64,000 bases of DNA from Pseudoxanthomonas sacheonensis. GTDB taxonomy: Bacteria; Pseudomonadota; Gammaproteobacteria; Xanthomonadales; Xanthomonadaceae. Location of the stretch: the NCBI RefSeq assembly GCF_010093305.1, contig NZ_PDWS01000002.1, positions 62,001 through 126,000 on the forward strand. Reading direction: 5' to 3'. How positions within the stretch are numbered: position 1 is the first letter of the stretch; every line of letters begins with the position of its first letter. The notes under the pieces were generated by a model that worked only from the letters and a program-made list of their open reading frames with translations, made no database searches and was not told where the DNA came from. A program made the position numbers and the translations under genes. Below, one piece after another: positions 19,224 through 31,028 of the stretch.

Positions 19224-20338
19224 GCGCGCCGCGGGTCATCGTTGGCGTATCGGGCGGCGTCGATTCGTCGGTGGCCGCTCTGCAGCTGGCGCAAGCCGGC
19301 GAACCGGTCGCCGGGCTGTTCATGCAGAACTGGGCCGACGACGGCAGTGGTGACTGCCGCGCGGAAGAAGATCGCCGGGATGCGGTGGCGGTCTGCGGAA
19401 AGCTGGGAATCCCCTTCCATTTCCGCGATTTTTCCGCCGAATACTGGCAAGGCGTGTTCTCGCATTTCCTGGCCGAATACGCCACCGGCCGCACGCCCAA
19501 CCCGGACGTGCTGTGCAACCGCGAAGTGAAATTCAAGCATTTCCTGGATGCGGCGCGCGAACTGGGCGCCGAGAAGATCGCCACCGGCCACTACGCCCGT
19601 ATCGCCCACGAACGTGGCGTAGCCAAACTGCTGCGCGCGGTGGACCGCAACAAGGACCAGAGCTACTTCCTGCATCAGCTGGGCCAGGCCCAGTTGTCGG
19701 CCACTTTGTTCCCGGTGGGCGGGCTGCAGAAATCGGATTTGCGGGAGATCGCCCGCCAGGCCGGATTGCCGACCCACGACAAGAAGGATTCCACCGGCAT
19801 CTGCTTCATCGGCGAGCGCGATTTCCGCGAATTCCTCGGCCGCTATCTGCCCGCCAAGACCGGCGAGATGCGGGACCCCGGCGGGCAGAAGATCGGCGAG
19901 CATCCGGGCGTTTTCTATTTCACTCTCGGCCAGCGCGAAGGCCTGCAGATCGGCGGCGTGCGCGGCCGTGCGGCGGCGCCGTGGTATGTGGTGGGCAAGG
20001 ACGTGGCCAGCAATGTGCTGTACGTGGATCAGGACACCGCGAGCCCTTACCTGCAATCCACGGCGTTGTGGTCGGAAGCCGCGCACTGGGTGGCAGGAGA
20101 TCCTCCGGCCGATGAGTTCGAATGCACGGCGCAGACGCGCTACCGGCAGGCAGACGAACCCTGCCGTGTGAAAGTCCTGGGCGACGGCGCATTGGAAGTC
20201 GTTTTTCCGAATCCCCAGCGGGCCGTGACCCCGGGACAATCGGTGGTGCTTTACCAGGACGACGTATGCCTGGGCGGCGCGGTGATCGCGCGCACCAACG
20301 CGCCCCTGGAACAGAAATTAGCGGAGCAGGCAGCTTGA
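19220..20338 (+). CDS. mnmA: tRNA-specific 2-thiouridylase MnmA
   Basis: 372 residues from the ATG overlapping the NUDIX stop (ATGA); a longer in-frame extension overlaps the NUDIX gene and is rejected. It thiolates U34 of tRNA-Lys, Glu and Gln. The PP-loop SGGVDSS lies at 11-17. The two catalytic Cys are in [14 protein letters not shown] and [12 protein letters not shown]. The tRNA-binding segment NKDQSYFL is also present. Next to hflD as in E. coli. Confidence 0.97.
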   Translation: MSAPRVIVGVSGGVDSSVAALQLAQAGEPVAGLFMQNWADDGSGDCRAEEDRRDAVAVCGKLGIPFHFRDFSAEYWQGVFSHFLAEYATGRTPNPDVLCNREVKFKHFLDAARELGAEKIATGHYARIAHERGVAKLLRAVDRNKDQSYFLHQLGQAQLSATLFPVGGLQKSDLREIARQAGLPTHDKKDSTGICFIGERDFREFLGRYLPAKTGEMRDPGGQKIGEHPGVFYFTLGQREGLQIGGVRGRAAAPWYVVGKDVASNVLYVDQDTASPYLQSTALWSEAAHWVAGDPPADEFECTAQTRYRQADEPCRVKVLGDGALEVVFPNPQRAVTPGQSVVLYQDDVCLGGAVIARTNAPLEQKLAEQAA

Positions 20339-20946
20339 ACAGATCCCTTCCAGAACGCGTGCTGGCCTTGGCCGGCCTGGTCCAGGCACTGGCCCAGGTG
20401 CGGCGCATCGCCGAGACCGGGCAGTCCGACGCCAGCGCGGTGCAGACGGTGCTGGACAGCGTGTTCCGCATCGATGCCGATACGCCGCAGGCCGTCTACG
20501 GACGTGCCGCCGATCTTGTGCCCGGCTTGCGCCTGCTGCGCGATTATTTCAACAAGGAAACCGCCGACGACGGCCTGCCCCGCCTTGCGCTGGCGGTATT
20601 GCAGCTGGAAAGGCGCTTCGTGGGCGAAACCAATACCGTGGCGGCGGTGGCCAGCGGAATAAACGAGATATCGGCCCAGGCCGAGTCCGCCGGCAGCACG
20701 CATCCGGACGTGCTTTCGGCATTGGGCGCGTTGTACGCGGACACCATCAGCCACCTGCGTCCGCGCGTGATGGTGCAGGGAAACCCCCACTATCTGGGCC
20801 AGCCGGGCGTGGTGGCTGAGATCCGCGCCATTCTGCTGGCGGCGGTGCGTTCGGCGGTACTGTGGCGGCAGCTCGGCGGCAGCTATTGGGATTTCCTGTT
20901 CTCGCGCCGTGCGATGGCCGATGCGGCCAGCGAGTGGCTGCGCTAA
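20335..20946 (+). CDS. hflD: High-frequency lysogenization protein HflD homolog
   Basis: About 203 residues beginning with a TTG that overlaps the mnmA stop. The all-helical protein shows family features ([52 protein letters not shown]). HflD is peripheral to the inner membrane and binds phage CII in E. coli; its housekeeping role is unclear. Assignment rests on sequence and the mnmA neighbour. The start is inferred from coupling. Confidence 0.88.
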   Translation: MNRSLPERVLALAGLVQALAQVRRIAETGQSDASAVQTVLDSVFRIDADTPQAVYGRAADLVPGLRLLRDYFNKETADDGLPRLALAVLQLERRFVGETNTVAAVASGINEISAQAESAGSTHPDVLSALGALYADTISHLRPRVMVQGNPHYLGQPGVVAEIRAILLAAVRSAVLWRQLGGSYWDFLFSRRAMADAASEWLR

Positions 20947-20952
20947 AGCCCT

Positions 20953-21128
20953 TGTAGGAGCGGGTCCTGCCCGCGAGCTCTTGCCTCAGCCCGCCCACGA
21001 TCTCTCAAAACATGGCTCAAGAAAGCATCGTAGGAGCGACGTAAGTCGCGAACATTCGTGTACGGCTTTGCGGCTTGCGTCGCTCCTACGATCTTGGCAA
21101 GAGCTCGCGGGCAGGGCCCGCTCCTACA
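20953..21128. repeat. Nested inverted repeats, families D and E
   Basis: Outer arms of about 33 bp (20953-20985 and 21096-21128, family D) enclose inner arms of family E (21027-21051 and 21073-21092). The whole 176-bp block can fold as one hairpin carrying an internal hairpin. It lies between the convergent hflD and acnB genes. Confidence 0.9.
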
Positions 21129-21132
21129 GAAG

Positions 21133-21163
21133 AAAAAACCCGGCTCAGGCCGGGCTTTTTTTT
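21133..21163. terminator. Bidirectional terminator between hflD and acnB
   Basis: Stem cccggc/gccggg with a tcag loop, flanked by an A-run on the left and an eight-T run on the right, directly beyond the acnB stop. Confidence 0.85.
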
Positions 21164-21165
21164 GA

Positions 21166-23751
21166 TCAGGCGGCTACGGTGTCCGCTACGTCCTTGTAGT
21201 CCTCGATCTGGTCGAAGTTCATGTAGCGGTAGATCTCGGCGCCGTTGGCGCTCAGCACGCCCATGTCGGCCATGTACTCGGCCTTGGTGGGAATACGCCC
21301 CAGGCGCGAGCAGATCGCAGCCAGTTCCGCCGAACCCAGGTACACATTGGAGTTCTTACCCAACCGGTTGGGGAAGTTGCGCGTGCTGGTCGAGAATACG
21401 GTGGCGCCTTCGCGTACTTGCGCCTGGTTGCCCATGCACAGCGAGCAGCCAGGCATTTCCATGCGTGCGCCGGCGGTGCCGAAGGTGCCGTAATGGCCTT
21501 CTTTGGTCAGCTCGGCTGCGTCCATCTTGGTTGGCGGCGCCACCCACAGTTTGCTGGGGATGTCGCGCTTGCCTTCCAGCAGTTTCGACGCGGCACGGAA
21601 GTGGCCGATGTTGGTCATGCAGGAACCGATGAACACTTCCTCGATCGGTGCGCCTGCGACTTCGGACAGCGTCTTCACATCGTCCGGATCGTTCGGGCAG
21701 GCCACGATGGGCTCGTGCACGTCGGCCAGGTCGATGTCGATGATCGCGGCGTATTCCGCATCGGCATCGCGTTCCAGCAATTGCGGATCGGCCAGCCATG
21801 CTTCCATGGCCTTGATGCGGCGGGTGATGGAACGCACGTCCTGGTAGCCCTCGGCGATCATCCACTTCAGCATCACGATGTTGCTGTTGATGTATTCGAT
21901 GATCGGCGCCTTGTCCAAATGCACGGTGCAACCGGCGGCGGAGCGTTCGGCCGAGGCGTCGGACAGTTCGAACGCCTGCTCCACTTTCAGGTTGGGCAGG
22001 CCTTCGATCTCCAGAATGCGGCCGGAGAAGATGTTCTTCTTGCCCTGCTTGGCCACAGTCAGCAGACCGGACTTGATGGCGTACAGCGGAATCGCGTTGA
22101 CCAGATCGCGCAGAGTCACGCCGGGCTGCAATTCGCCTTTGAAACGCACCAGCACCGACTCGGGCATGTCCAGCGGCATCACGCCGGTAGCCGCGGCGAA
22201 GGCGACCAGACCCGAGCCTGCGGGGAACGAAATACCGATCGGGAAGCGCGTGTGCGAGTCGCCGCCGGTGCCGACGGTATCGGGCAGCAGCATGCGGTTG
22301 AGCCAGCTGTGGATGATGCCGTCGCCCGGACGCAGCGGAATGCCGCCGCGCGTGCTGATGAAGGCCGGCAGCTCGTGGTGCGTTTTCACGTCCACGGATT
22401 TCGGGTAGGCGGCGGTGTGGCAGAACGACTGCATCACCAGATCCGCGCTGAAGCCCAGGCAGGCAAGGTCCTTCAATTCATCGCGCGTCATCGGGCCGGT
22501 GGTGTCCTGCGAACCCACTGAGGTCATCTTCGGCTCGCAGTACGTACCCGGACGCATGCCCTTCCCTTCCGGCAGTCCGCAGGCGCGGCCTACCATCTTC
22601 TGCGCCAGTGTGAAGCCTTTGCCAGTATCGGCAGGCACCTGCGGCAGGCGGAACAAAGTGGACGGCGGCAGGCCCAGCGCTTCGCGCGCCTTGGCGGTCA
22701 GGCCGCGGCCGATGATCAACGGGATGCGGCCGCCGGCGCGCACTTCGTCGAACAGCACGTCCGACTTGACCTGGAATTCGGCGATCACTTCGCCGTTCTT
22801 GAGCGCCTTGCCTTCGTACGGGCGCAGTTCGACCACATCGCCCATGTTCATCTGGGTGACGTCGAGTTCGATCGGCAGCGCGCCGGCGTCTTCCATCGTG
22901 TTGTAGAAAATAGGCGCGATCTTGCTGCCCAGGCACACGCCGCCGAAGCGCTTGTTGGGGATGAAAGGAATGTCCTCGCCGGTGAACCACAGCACCGAGT
23001 TGGTCGCGGACTTGCGGCTGGAACCGGTGCCGACCACATCGCCCACGTAGGCGACCAGATGGCCCTTTTCCTTCAACGATTCGATGAACTTCACCGGGCC
23101 GCGCTTGCCGTCTTCCTCGGGCGTGATGCCTTCGCGCTTGTTCTTGAGCATGGCCAGCGCGTGCAGCGGGATATCCGGGCGCGTGGTGGCGTCCGGCGCG
23201 GGCGACAGATCGTCGGTGTTGGTCTCGCCGGTCACCTTCAGCACGGTCACGGTCAGGCTCTGCGGCACTTCGGGGCGGCTGGTGAACCATTCGGCCTCGG
23301 CCCAGCTCTTGATCACGCCCTGCGCGTGGGCGTTGCCGGCGTCGGCCTTGTCCTTGACGTCGTGGAAGGCGTCGAACATCAGCAGTGTCTTCTTCAACGC
23401 TTCGGCGGCGATGGCGCCCAGCTGCGCATCGTCCAGCAGCTCCACCAGCGGATGGATGTTGTAGCCGCCCAGCATGGTGCCGAGCAGTTCGGTCGCGCGT
23501 TCGCGGGAAATCAGCGCGCACTTTTCGCTGCCGAACGCCACCGCCGCCAGATACGAGGCCTTGACCTTGGCCGCATCGTCCACGCCCGCCGGTACGCGAT
23601 GGGTGATCAGATCGACCAGGAAGGCTTCTTCGCCCGCAGGCGGCGCCTTCAGCAGTTCGATCACCTCGGCAGTCTGTTGCGCGGACAGCGGCAGCGGCGG
23701 AATTCCGAGCGCGGCGCGTTCGGCAACGTGTTGGCGGTAGGCTTGAAGCAT
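21166..23751 (-). CDS. acnB: Bifunctional aconitate hydratase 2 / 2-methylisocitrate dehydratase
   Basis: 861 residues, the usual AcnB length, with the family order of domains: N-terminal HEAT-like domain 5, domain 4 with the [13 protein letters not shown] phosphate site, then domains 1-3. The [4Fe-4S] ligands are in [12 protein letters not shown] and [23 protein letters not shown] is also intact. It interconverts citrate and isocitrate in the TCA cycle. Transcribed away from acnA, behind a vapBC pair on the same strand. Confidence 0.97.
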   Translation of the reverse strand: MLQAYRQHVAERAALGIPPLPLSAQQTAEVIELLKAPPAGEEAFLVDLITHRVPAGVDDAAKVKASYLAAVAFGSEKCALISRERATELLGTMLGGYNIHPLVELLDDAQLGAIAAEALKKTLLMFDAFHDVKDKADAGNAHAQGVIKSWAEAEWFTSRPEVPQSLTVTVLKVTGETNTDDLSPAPDATTRPDIPLHALAMLKNKREGITPEEDGKRGPVKFIESLKEKGHLVAYVGDVVGTGSSRKSATNSVLWFTGEDIPFIPNKRFGGVCLGSKIAPIFYNTMEDAGALPIELDVTQMNMGDVVELRPYEGKALKNGEVIAEFQVKSDVLFDEVRAGGRIPLIIGRGLTAKAREALGLPPSTLFRLPQVPADTGKGFTLAQKMVGRACGLPEGKGMRPGTYCEPKMTSVGSQDTTGPMTRDELKDLACLGFSADLVMQSFCHTAAYPKSVDVKTHHELPAFISTRGGIPLRPGDGIIHSWLNRMLLPDTVGTGGDSHTRFPIGISFPAGSGLVAFAAATGVMPLDMPESVLVRFKGELQPGVTLRDLVNAIPLYAIKSGLLTVAKQGKKNIFSGRILEIEGLPNLKVEQAFELSDASAERSAAGCTVHLDKAPIIEYINSNIVMLKWMIAEGYQDVRSITRRIKAMEAWLADPQLLERDADAEYAAIIDIDLADVHEPIVACPNDPDDVKTLSEVAGAPIEEVFIGSCMTNIGHFRAASKLLEGKRDIPSKLWVAPPTKMDAAELTKEGHYGTFGTAGARMEMPGCSLCMGNQAQVREGATVFSTSTRNFPNRLGKNSNVYLGSAELAAICSRLGRIPTKAEYMADMGVLSANGAEIYRYMNFDQIEDYKDVADTVAA

Positions 23752-23792
23752 GGATACGTCTCCGGGTGAATCGATTGAAGTGTGGAAAAGGT

Positions 23793-24194
23793 TCAGGCTG
23801 CAGGAACGATCAGCTTGAGGCCCTTGAAATAGTCACGATAGAAGCTGTCGTCGCGGGTGATCAGTCCATCGCACTGCAGCAGTGCGTGAGCACCGATCAG
23901 GAAATCGGGAACCGCGCGGCTACGGGCGCCGCCGCGCTGGCGGTAGCGCCGCTGCATTTCGCCGGCGCGCAACGCAGATTTGGCTTCCAGGGCATTGAAG
24001 CGGATGCTCATTTCCTCCAGCACGCTCAGGGCCTCGGAGCCATCGCGCAAAGCGCTGCAGACTTCGGCCAGCGCCACGTCGCAGACCACCACAGGCCCGT
24101 TGCTCAGGCACTGGCGCAGGCAGGCTTCGGCGGCGTCGGCCTGCGGGCCGTCGGCCAGCAAGTCCACCAGCACGGAAGAATCTATGGCGATCAT
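23793..24194 (-). CDS. vapC: PIN-domain toxin VapC
   Basis: 133 residues. The acidic PIN residues are visible: [13 protein letters not shown] (first Asp), LAEVCSAL (Glu), [11 protein letters not shown] (Asp) and [13 protein letters not shown] (last Asp pair). VapC toxins are Mg-dependent RNases that cut tRNA or rRNA. It starts 12 bases after the vapB stop. It sits between the two aconitase genes, 41 bases upstream of acnB on the same strand. Confidence 0.88.
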   Translation of the reverse strand: MIAIDSSVLVDLLADGPQADAAEACLRQCLSNGPVVVCDVALAEVCSALRDGSEALSVLEEMSIRFNALEAKSALRAGEMQRRYRQRGGARSRAVPDFLIGAHALLQCDGLITRDDSFYRDYFKGLKLIVPAA

Positions 24195-24206
24195 GACAAG
24201 GCCGTC

Positions 24207-24452
24207 TCAGGGATCCAGCGGATCGCCGGGCGCGCGCCCGCGGATGGCGCGCATGGCCTCGTCGGTGGACTCGAAGCCGTCCAACTTGAAGCGGCCGCGC
24301 GCGCGGGAAATCGCATCGTCCACGCTCTTGCGCAGAACGATGCGGCCGTTCTCGAGTTCGACTTTCAGTATGCTGCCCTTGGTGAGACCCAGGGCATCGC
24401 GCACTGCCTTGGGCAGGGTGATCTGGCCACGTTCGGCGACGGTCGCTTCCAT
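24207..24452 (-). CDS. vapB: AbrB-type antitoxin VapB
   Basis: About 81 residues from the ATG of MEATVAERGQITLPKAVRDA, which has AGGAG seven bases upstream; an ATG six bases earlier is too close to it. The swapped-hairpin AbrB DNA-binding domain is followed by a C-terminal tail (FKLDGFESTDEAMRAI) expected to thread into the VapC active site. A promoter with a 17-bp spacer lies directly upstream, overlapping an AT-rich partial palindrome suited to autoregulation. Confidence 0.88.
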   Translation of the reverse strand: MEATVAERGQITLPKAVRDALGLTKGSILKVELENGRIVLRKSVDDAISRARGRFKLDGFESTDEAMRAIRGRAPGDPLDP

Positions 24453-24477
24453 CGGCATGCTCCTCAGGTATGCCGCA

Positions 24478-24506
24478 ATAATACGTACTTTATTATCCAT
24501 ACTCAA
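24478..24506 (-). promoter_or_regulatory. vapBC promoter
   Basis: TTGAGT (24501-24506) and TATTAT (24478-24483) on the minus strand with exactly 17 bp between them. The spacer and -10 region contain the imperfect palindrome aataatacgtactttatt (24477-24494), a likely antitoxin operator. Confidence 0.65.
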
Positions 24507-24520
24507 GCGCGCATACTGGC

Positions 24521-24550
24521 TGTAGGTCGGGGCTACGCCCCCGACCTGCA
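24521..24550. repeat. Palindromic repeat, family F (tgtaggtcggggctacgccc)
   Basis: A single palindromic unit in the gap between vapB and acnA; a two-unit version lies at 27455-27525 directly after acnA, so acnA is bracketed by family F copies. Confidence 0.75.
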
Positions 24551-24671
24551 TTGGTCGTAAGGTGGATGACGCCCCGATTGGGGATAATCACTGAACGGTC
24601 GACGCGGTATGACGGTCTGACATCCGCAGCAAGCGCCAGTCGCGCCCTCCCCCAGCTACAGGAGCCTCCCG

Positions 24672-27454
<2,783 letters not shown>

Positions 27455-27458
<4 letters not shown>

Positions 27459-27525
27459 GTCGGGGCTACGTCCCCGACGCATGAGATATCGATTGCCGCA
27501 CGTCGGGGGCGTAGCCCCGACCTAC
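27455..27525. repeat. Inverted repeat, family F, overlapping the acnA stop
   Basis: 25-bp arms (27455-27479 and 27501-27525). The left arm begins gtaggtcgggg, supplying the TAG stop of acnA. A 7-bp tandem repeat ggttcct (three copies, 27533-27553) follows and runs into the convergent lipoprotein gene's stop. Confidence 0.85.
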
Positions 27526-27555
27526 GGTGACGGGTTCCTGGTTCCTGGTTCCTGG

Positions 27556-28029
27556 TTACGGGTTTGGCTTCCATTGCGCGTAGTAAACACGCCATTGGCC
27601 GTCTTCCAGGCGCCAGCCGGTGGTGATGGAATAAGTCTGCGCGCTATCGGGAATGAAGCGACCCTGGCTTCCGGTCAGCAGCGCCGTGAAGCGCAAAGTG
27701 GCCTGGCCCGATTTCTCTTCGAATTCGACCGGTCCGATGGTTACGCCTATCGTCGAATTGCCCAATACCTGCGCCCGCATTAGATTGTGCAATGCAGCAC
27801 GATCCATTCCATCGTTTCCGATGAAATCGGCAGACACGCCTTCCATGAAATCCCCTGCTCTGCGCTCGGTCGCCGCAGTCTGCATGCGCTGCAATTGCGC
27901 GCGCAGCGCCGTTTCCGGGGTGTCGCGCGCGCAAGCGGCCAGTGCCGCCAGAGCCAGCAGCAGCAAGCCGGTTCGGACCAGCCGCCGAAAGGTCCGCAGT
28001 CTCGATTCCAATGTCTTCGCCTTTTCCAT
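27556..28029 (-). CDS. Putative lipoprotein, SnoaL/NTF2-like
   Basis: About 157 residues from the ATG of MEKAKTLESRLRTF. A long signal segment ends in a lipobox (LAAC, Cys near residue 33). The mature domain has the alpha-beta pattern of small NTF2-like proteins (MQTAATERRAGDFMEGVSAD, then strands ending WRVYYAQWKPNP). Function unknown. It is divergent from rpfB with 94 bases between the starts; a conserved hypothetical gene at this place is found in other rpf loci, so a link to rpfB may be positional only. Confidence 0.7.
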   Translation of the reverse strand: MEKAKTLESRLRTFRRLVRTGLLLLALAALAACARDTPETALRAQLQRMQTAATERRAGDFMEGVSADFIGNDGMDRAALHNLMRAQVLGNSTIGVTIGPVEFEEKSGQATLRFTALLTGSQGRFIPDSAQTYSITTGWRLEDGQWRVYYAQWKPNP

Positions 28030-28123
28030 CCGGGACGGTATGCTCGTATCGTGGAACCCCACAAACGGACACTTGCTCTTCGCATGTGCCGGACCAAACA
28101 AGGCCCTGGGGAGGGAGTGAAAC

Positions 28124-29803
28124 ATGAGTCAGGATCGTCCGTGGTTCAAGAATTATCCGCAAGGCGTGCCGCATGAAATCGATCTGGACGAATACCGCTC
28201 GATCGTTTCGGTATTCGAAACAGCAGTCAAGAATTTCAATGACCGCCCGGCATTCTCCAACTTCGGCAAGACCCTGACCTACAGCGAAATAGAGGTGCTC
28301 AGCCGCCATTTCGCGGCCTACCTGCTCGGCGAGTTGAAGCTGAAGAAAGGCGACCGCGTCGCCATCATGGCGCCCAACTGCCTGCAATACCCTATCGCCA
28401 TCTTCGGCATCCTGCGCGCAGGATTGACCGTGGTGAACGTCAACCCGATGTACACCGCGCGCGAACTCAAGCACCAGCTGATCGACTCGGGCGCCAGCGC
28501 GCTGGTGGTGGTGGACAATTTCGGCCACACCGTACAGGAAGTGGTGGCCGACACGCCGCTGAAGCAGGTCATCACCACCGGGCTGGGCGATCTGGTCGGC
28601 TTTCCCAAGGGCGCCATCGTCAACTTCGTGCTGAAGTACGTGAAGAAGATGATTCCGGACTACGACATCGCCGGAGCGGTCCGCTTCAAGGATGCGTTGA
28701 CCCTGGGCCGGATGCACCGGCTGCCCGAGATAGACATCGACAGCGAAGATATCGCTTTCCTGCAGTACACCGGCGGCACCACCGGCGTTTCCAAGGGCGC
28801 CATGCTGACCCACCGCAACCTGGTGGCCAACATGCAGCAAGCCGGCGTATGGGTGGGCACCGAGCTGAACCACGGCAACGAAGTCATCATCACCGCGCTG
28901 CCGCTGTACCACATCTTCGCGTTGACGGCCAACGGCCTGGTCTTCATGAAACTGGGCGGGCTCAACCACTTGATCAGCAATCCGCGCGACATGCCGGGTT
29001 TCGTCAAGGAACTGCAGAAGACGCGCTTCACCGCCATCACCGGCGTCAACACGCTGTTCAACGGTCTGCTCAATACCCCGGGCTTCGATCAGGTCGACTT
29101 CTCCAACCTCAAGATGACTCTGGGCGGCGGCATGGCCGTACAGCGCGCGGTCGCGGAAAAATGGAAGAAAGTGACCGGCGTAACCCTGGTGGAAGCTTAT
29201 GGCCTGACCGAAACCTCGCCGGCGGCGTGCATCAATCCGATGGACCTGAAGGACTACAACGGCGCCATCGGCCTGCCTATTCCTTCCACCGACGTATGCC
29301 TGAAGGACGACGATGGCGCGACCCTTACCGTACTGGGTGAAGTGGGCGAACTGTGCATCAAGGGCCCGCAGGTGATGAAGGGTTACTGGCAGCGTCCGGA
29401 AGAGACCGCCAACGTGATCGACGCCGATGGCTGGTTGCACACCGGCGACATGGCCAAGATGGACGAAAACGGGTTCTTCTACATCGTCGATCGCAAGAAG
29501 GACATGATTCTGGTATCCGGTTTCAATGTGTATCCCAACGAGGTGGAGGACGTCATCGCCAGCATGGAGGGAGTGCTCGAAGTGGCCGCCATCGGCGTGC
29601 CCGACGAGAAATCGGGCGAGGCGGTCAAGGTATTCGTGGTGAAGAAGGATCCGTCCCTCACCGCCGACCAGATCAAAGCCTATTGCCGCGAGAATCTGAC
29701 CGGGTACAAACAACCCAAACTGGTCGAATTCCGTACCGAGCTGCCCAAGACGAACGTCGGCAAGATCCTCCGCAAGGAGCTGCGCGGCCCCTCTCCGCGG
29801 TAA
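28124..29803 (+). CDS. rpfB: Long-chain fatty acyl-CoA ligase RpfB
   Basis: 559 residues, FadD size. The AMP-binding signature [18 protein letters not shown] starts at residue 215. [12 protein letters not shown], the ligase hinge with [20 protein letters not shown], and the catalytic Lys in [11 protein letters not shown] are intact. In Xanthomonas RpfB activates fatty acids and is linked to turnover of the DSF signal. It lies upstream of rpfF on the same strand but is separated by a terminator and about 275 bases, so rpfF can be expressed alone. Confidence 0.95.
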   Translation: MSQDRPWFKNYPQGVPHEIDLDEYRSIVSVFETAVKNFNDRPAFSNFGKTLTYSEIEVLSRHFAAYLLGELKLKKGDRVAIMAPNCLQYPIAIFGILRAGLTVVNVNPMYTARELKHQLIDSGASALVVVDNFGHTVQEVVADTPLKQVITTGLGDLVGFPKGAIVNFVLKYVKKMIPDYDIAGAVRFKDALTLGRMHRLPEIDIDSEDIAFLQYTGGTTGVSKGAMLTHRNLVANMQQAGVWVGTELNHGNEVIITALPLYHIFALTANGLVFMKLGGLNHLISNPRDMPGFVKELQKTRFTAITGVNTLFNGLLNTPGFDQVDFSNLKMTLGGGMAVQRAVAEKWKKVTGVTLVEAYGLTETSPAACINPMDLKDYNGAIGLPIPSTDVCLKDDDGATLTVLGEVGELCIKGPQVMKGYWQRPEETANVIDADGWLHTGDMAKMDENGFFYIVDRKKDMILVSGFNVYPNEVEDVIASMEGVLEVAAIGVPDEKSGEAVKVFVVKKDPSLTADQIKAYCRENLTGYKQPKLVEFRTELPKTNVGKILRKELRGPSPR

Positions 29804-29824
29804 GCCCGCATCCGGTTCCAACCC

Positions 29825-29852
29825 AAGGCCGGCCCACGCCGGCCTTTTTTTT
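29825..29852 (+). terminator. Rho-independent terminator of rpfB
   Basis: aaggccgg/ccggcctt stem with a cccacg loop and an eight-T run, about 20 bases after the rpfB stop. Confidence 0.9.
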
Positions 29853-30079
29853 GCCCCGAGCGGGCCCCTGCGCGGACTATTTTTCTGATTTTTATGACGC
29901 ATGTCACGCTTTTTGCAACAGCAAGGTTAATCCTCCCTTACACAAGCTCTTCACAGCGCCGGAAGGGGTTTTTAACGGAGTGTTCAGGTGTAGCATCGGC
30001 CCCGGCCACTACCCTTGACCACCAGACCGTCCACCCCCCATAGCTTCCCTTACAACGCAATCAAGCCGAGGATCCCAAA
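29853..30079. promoter_or_regulatory. Upstream region of rpfF
   Basis: About 225 bases between the rpfB terminator and rpfF with no gene. It contains a TGAC-GCAT-GTCA palindrome (29895-29906) in an AT-rich context, faintly like a CRP/Clp half-site pair, and must hold the rpfF promoter. No -35/-10 pair is certain. Confidence 0.35.
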
Positions 30080-30949
30080 ATGAGCAATGTCGAAAAACTG
30101 CTGCGCAGCCGCCCCTACCAGACCCTTCGCGTCGATTCCGAGCCGAATGGCGACAGCCACTGGATGTACATGCATGCGGAGGCCGCTCCTGGCGTTCGCC
30201 CCTGCTTCCACAGCCAGATGCTCGACGATGTGCTCAGCTTCATGAATTCCATCACCCTTCGCGAGTCGCAGCGCCAGTCGGGCAAGTTGCGCCATCTGGT
30301 GGTCGCATCGGAAGGTTCCGCATTCAATCTCGGCGGCGATCTGGCGCTGTTCTCGCATTTGATCCGCGAAGGCAATCGCGACCGCTTGCTCAGCTACGCG
30401 CGCCGCTGCATCGATGGCGTGTACCACCTCAACACGGGCCTGGGCGGAGATGTCCGCACCATCGCCCTGATCCAGGGCGACGCGTTGGGCGGCGGCTTGG
30501 AAATCGCGCTGTCCTGCCACACCATCGTGGCCGAAGAAGGCGTGGACATGGGCCTGCCGGAAGTGCTGTTCGGCCTGTTCCCGGGCATGGGCGCCTACTC
30601 TTTCCTGTGCAAGCGCATGTCGCCGCAGCTGGCGGAAAAAATCATCCTCGAAGGCAATATCTTCAGCAGCGACGAGATGTACCGCATGGGCGTGGTGGAT
30701 GTGCTGGTTCCCAAGGGCCAGGGCGCATCGGCGGTGCAGGAATTGATCAACAAGCAGCAGCGTTCCTCGCATGCCTACCTGGCCATGAACGCTTGCCGCA
30801 ATCTGGCGCAGCCGGTCGGCTACGACGAACTCATGCGCATCACCGAGGTCTGGGTGGACACCGCGCTGGCGCTGGGCGACAAGTCGCTGAAGATGATGGA
30901 GCGGATCGTTCGCGCCCAGGAAAGGCGCGCTTCCGCGCGTGCCGCCTGA
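30080..30949 (+). CDS. rpfF: DSF synthase RpfF (crotonase-fold)
   Basis: 289 residues, the Xanthomonas RpfF length. It makes the diffusible signal factor cis-11-methyl-2-dodecenoic acid by dehydration of 3-hydroxyacyl-ACP and thioester hydrolysis. Catalytic Glu141 (GGGLEIALSC) and Glu161 (LPEVLFGLFPGMGAY) fall at the same numbers as in X. campestris. The oxyanion-hole segment SEGSAFNLGGDLALF is present. rpfC is convergent, so basal RpfF-RpfC interaction as known in Xanthomonas is plausible. Confidence 0.97.
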   Translation: MSNVEKLLRSRPYQTLRVDSEPNGDSHWMYMHAEAAPGVRPCFHSQMLDDVLSFMNSITLRESQRQSGKLRHLVVASEGSAFNLGGDLALFSHLIREGNRDRLLSYARRCIDGVYHLNTGLGGDVRTIALIQGDALGGGLEIALSCHTIVAEEGVDMGLPEVLFGLFPGMGAYSFLCKRMSPQLAEKIILEGNIFSSDEMYRMGVVDVLVPKGQGASAVQELINKQQRSSHAYLAMNACRNLAQPVGYDELMRITEVWVDTALALGDKSLKMMERIVRAQERRASARAA

Positions 30950-31007
30950 GACGGCTGAGTTCCGGAGCGCGCCTCTAAAGGACTAGACCACAGGGGGAAA
31001 AGTCGAA

Positions 31008-31028
31008 ACGGCTGCCTTGCGCAGCCGT
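31008..31028. terminator. Hairpin between convergent rpfF and rpfC
   Basis: acggctgc/gcagccgt stem with a 5-base loop, touching the rpfC stop codon. The adjoining T-run is weak (TTTTCC on the minus strand), so termination may be partial. Confidence 0.45.
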
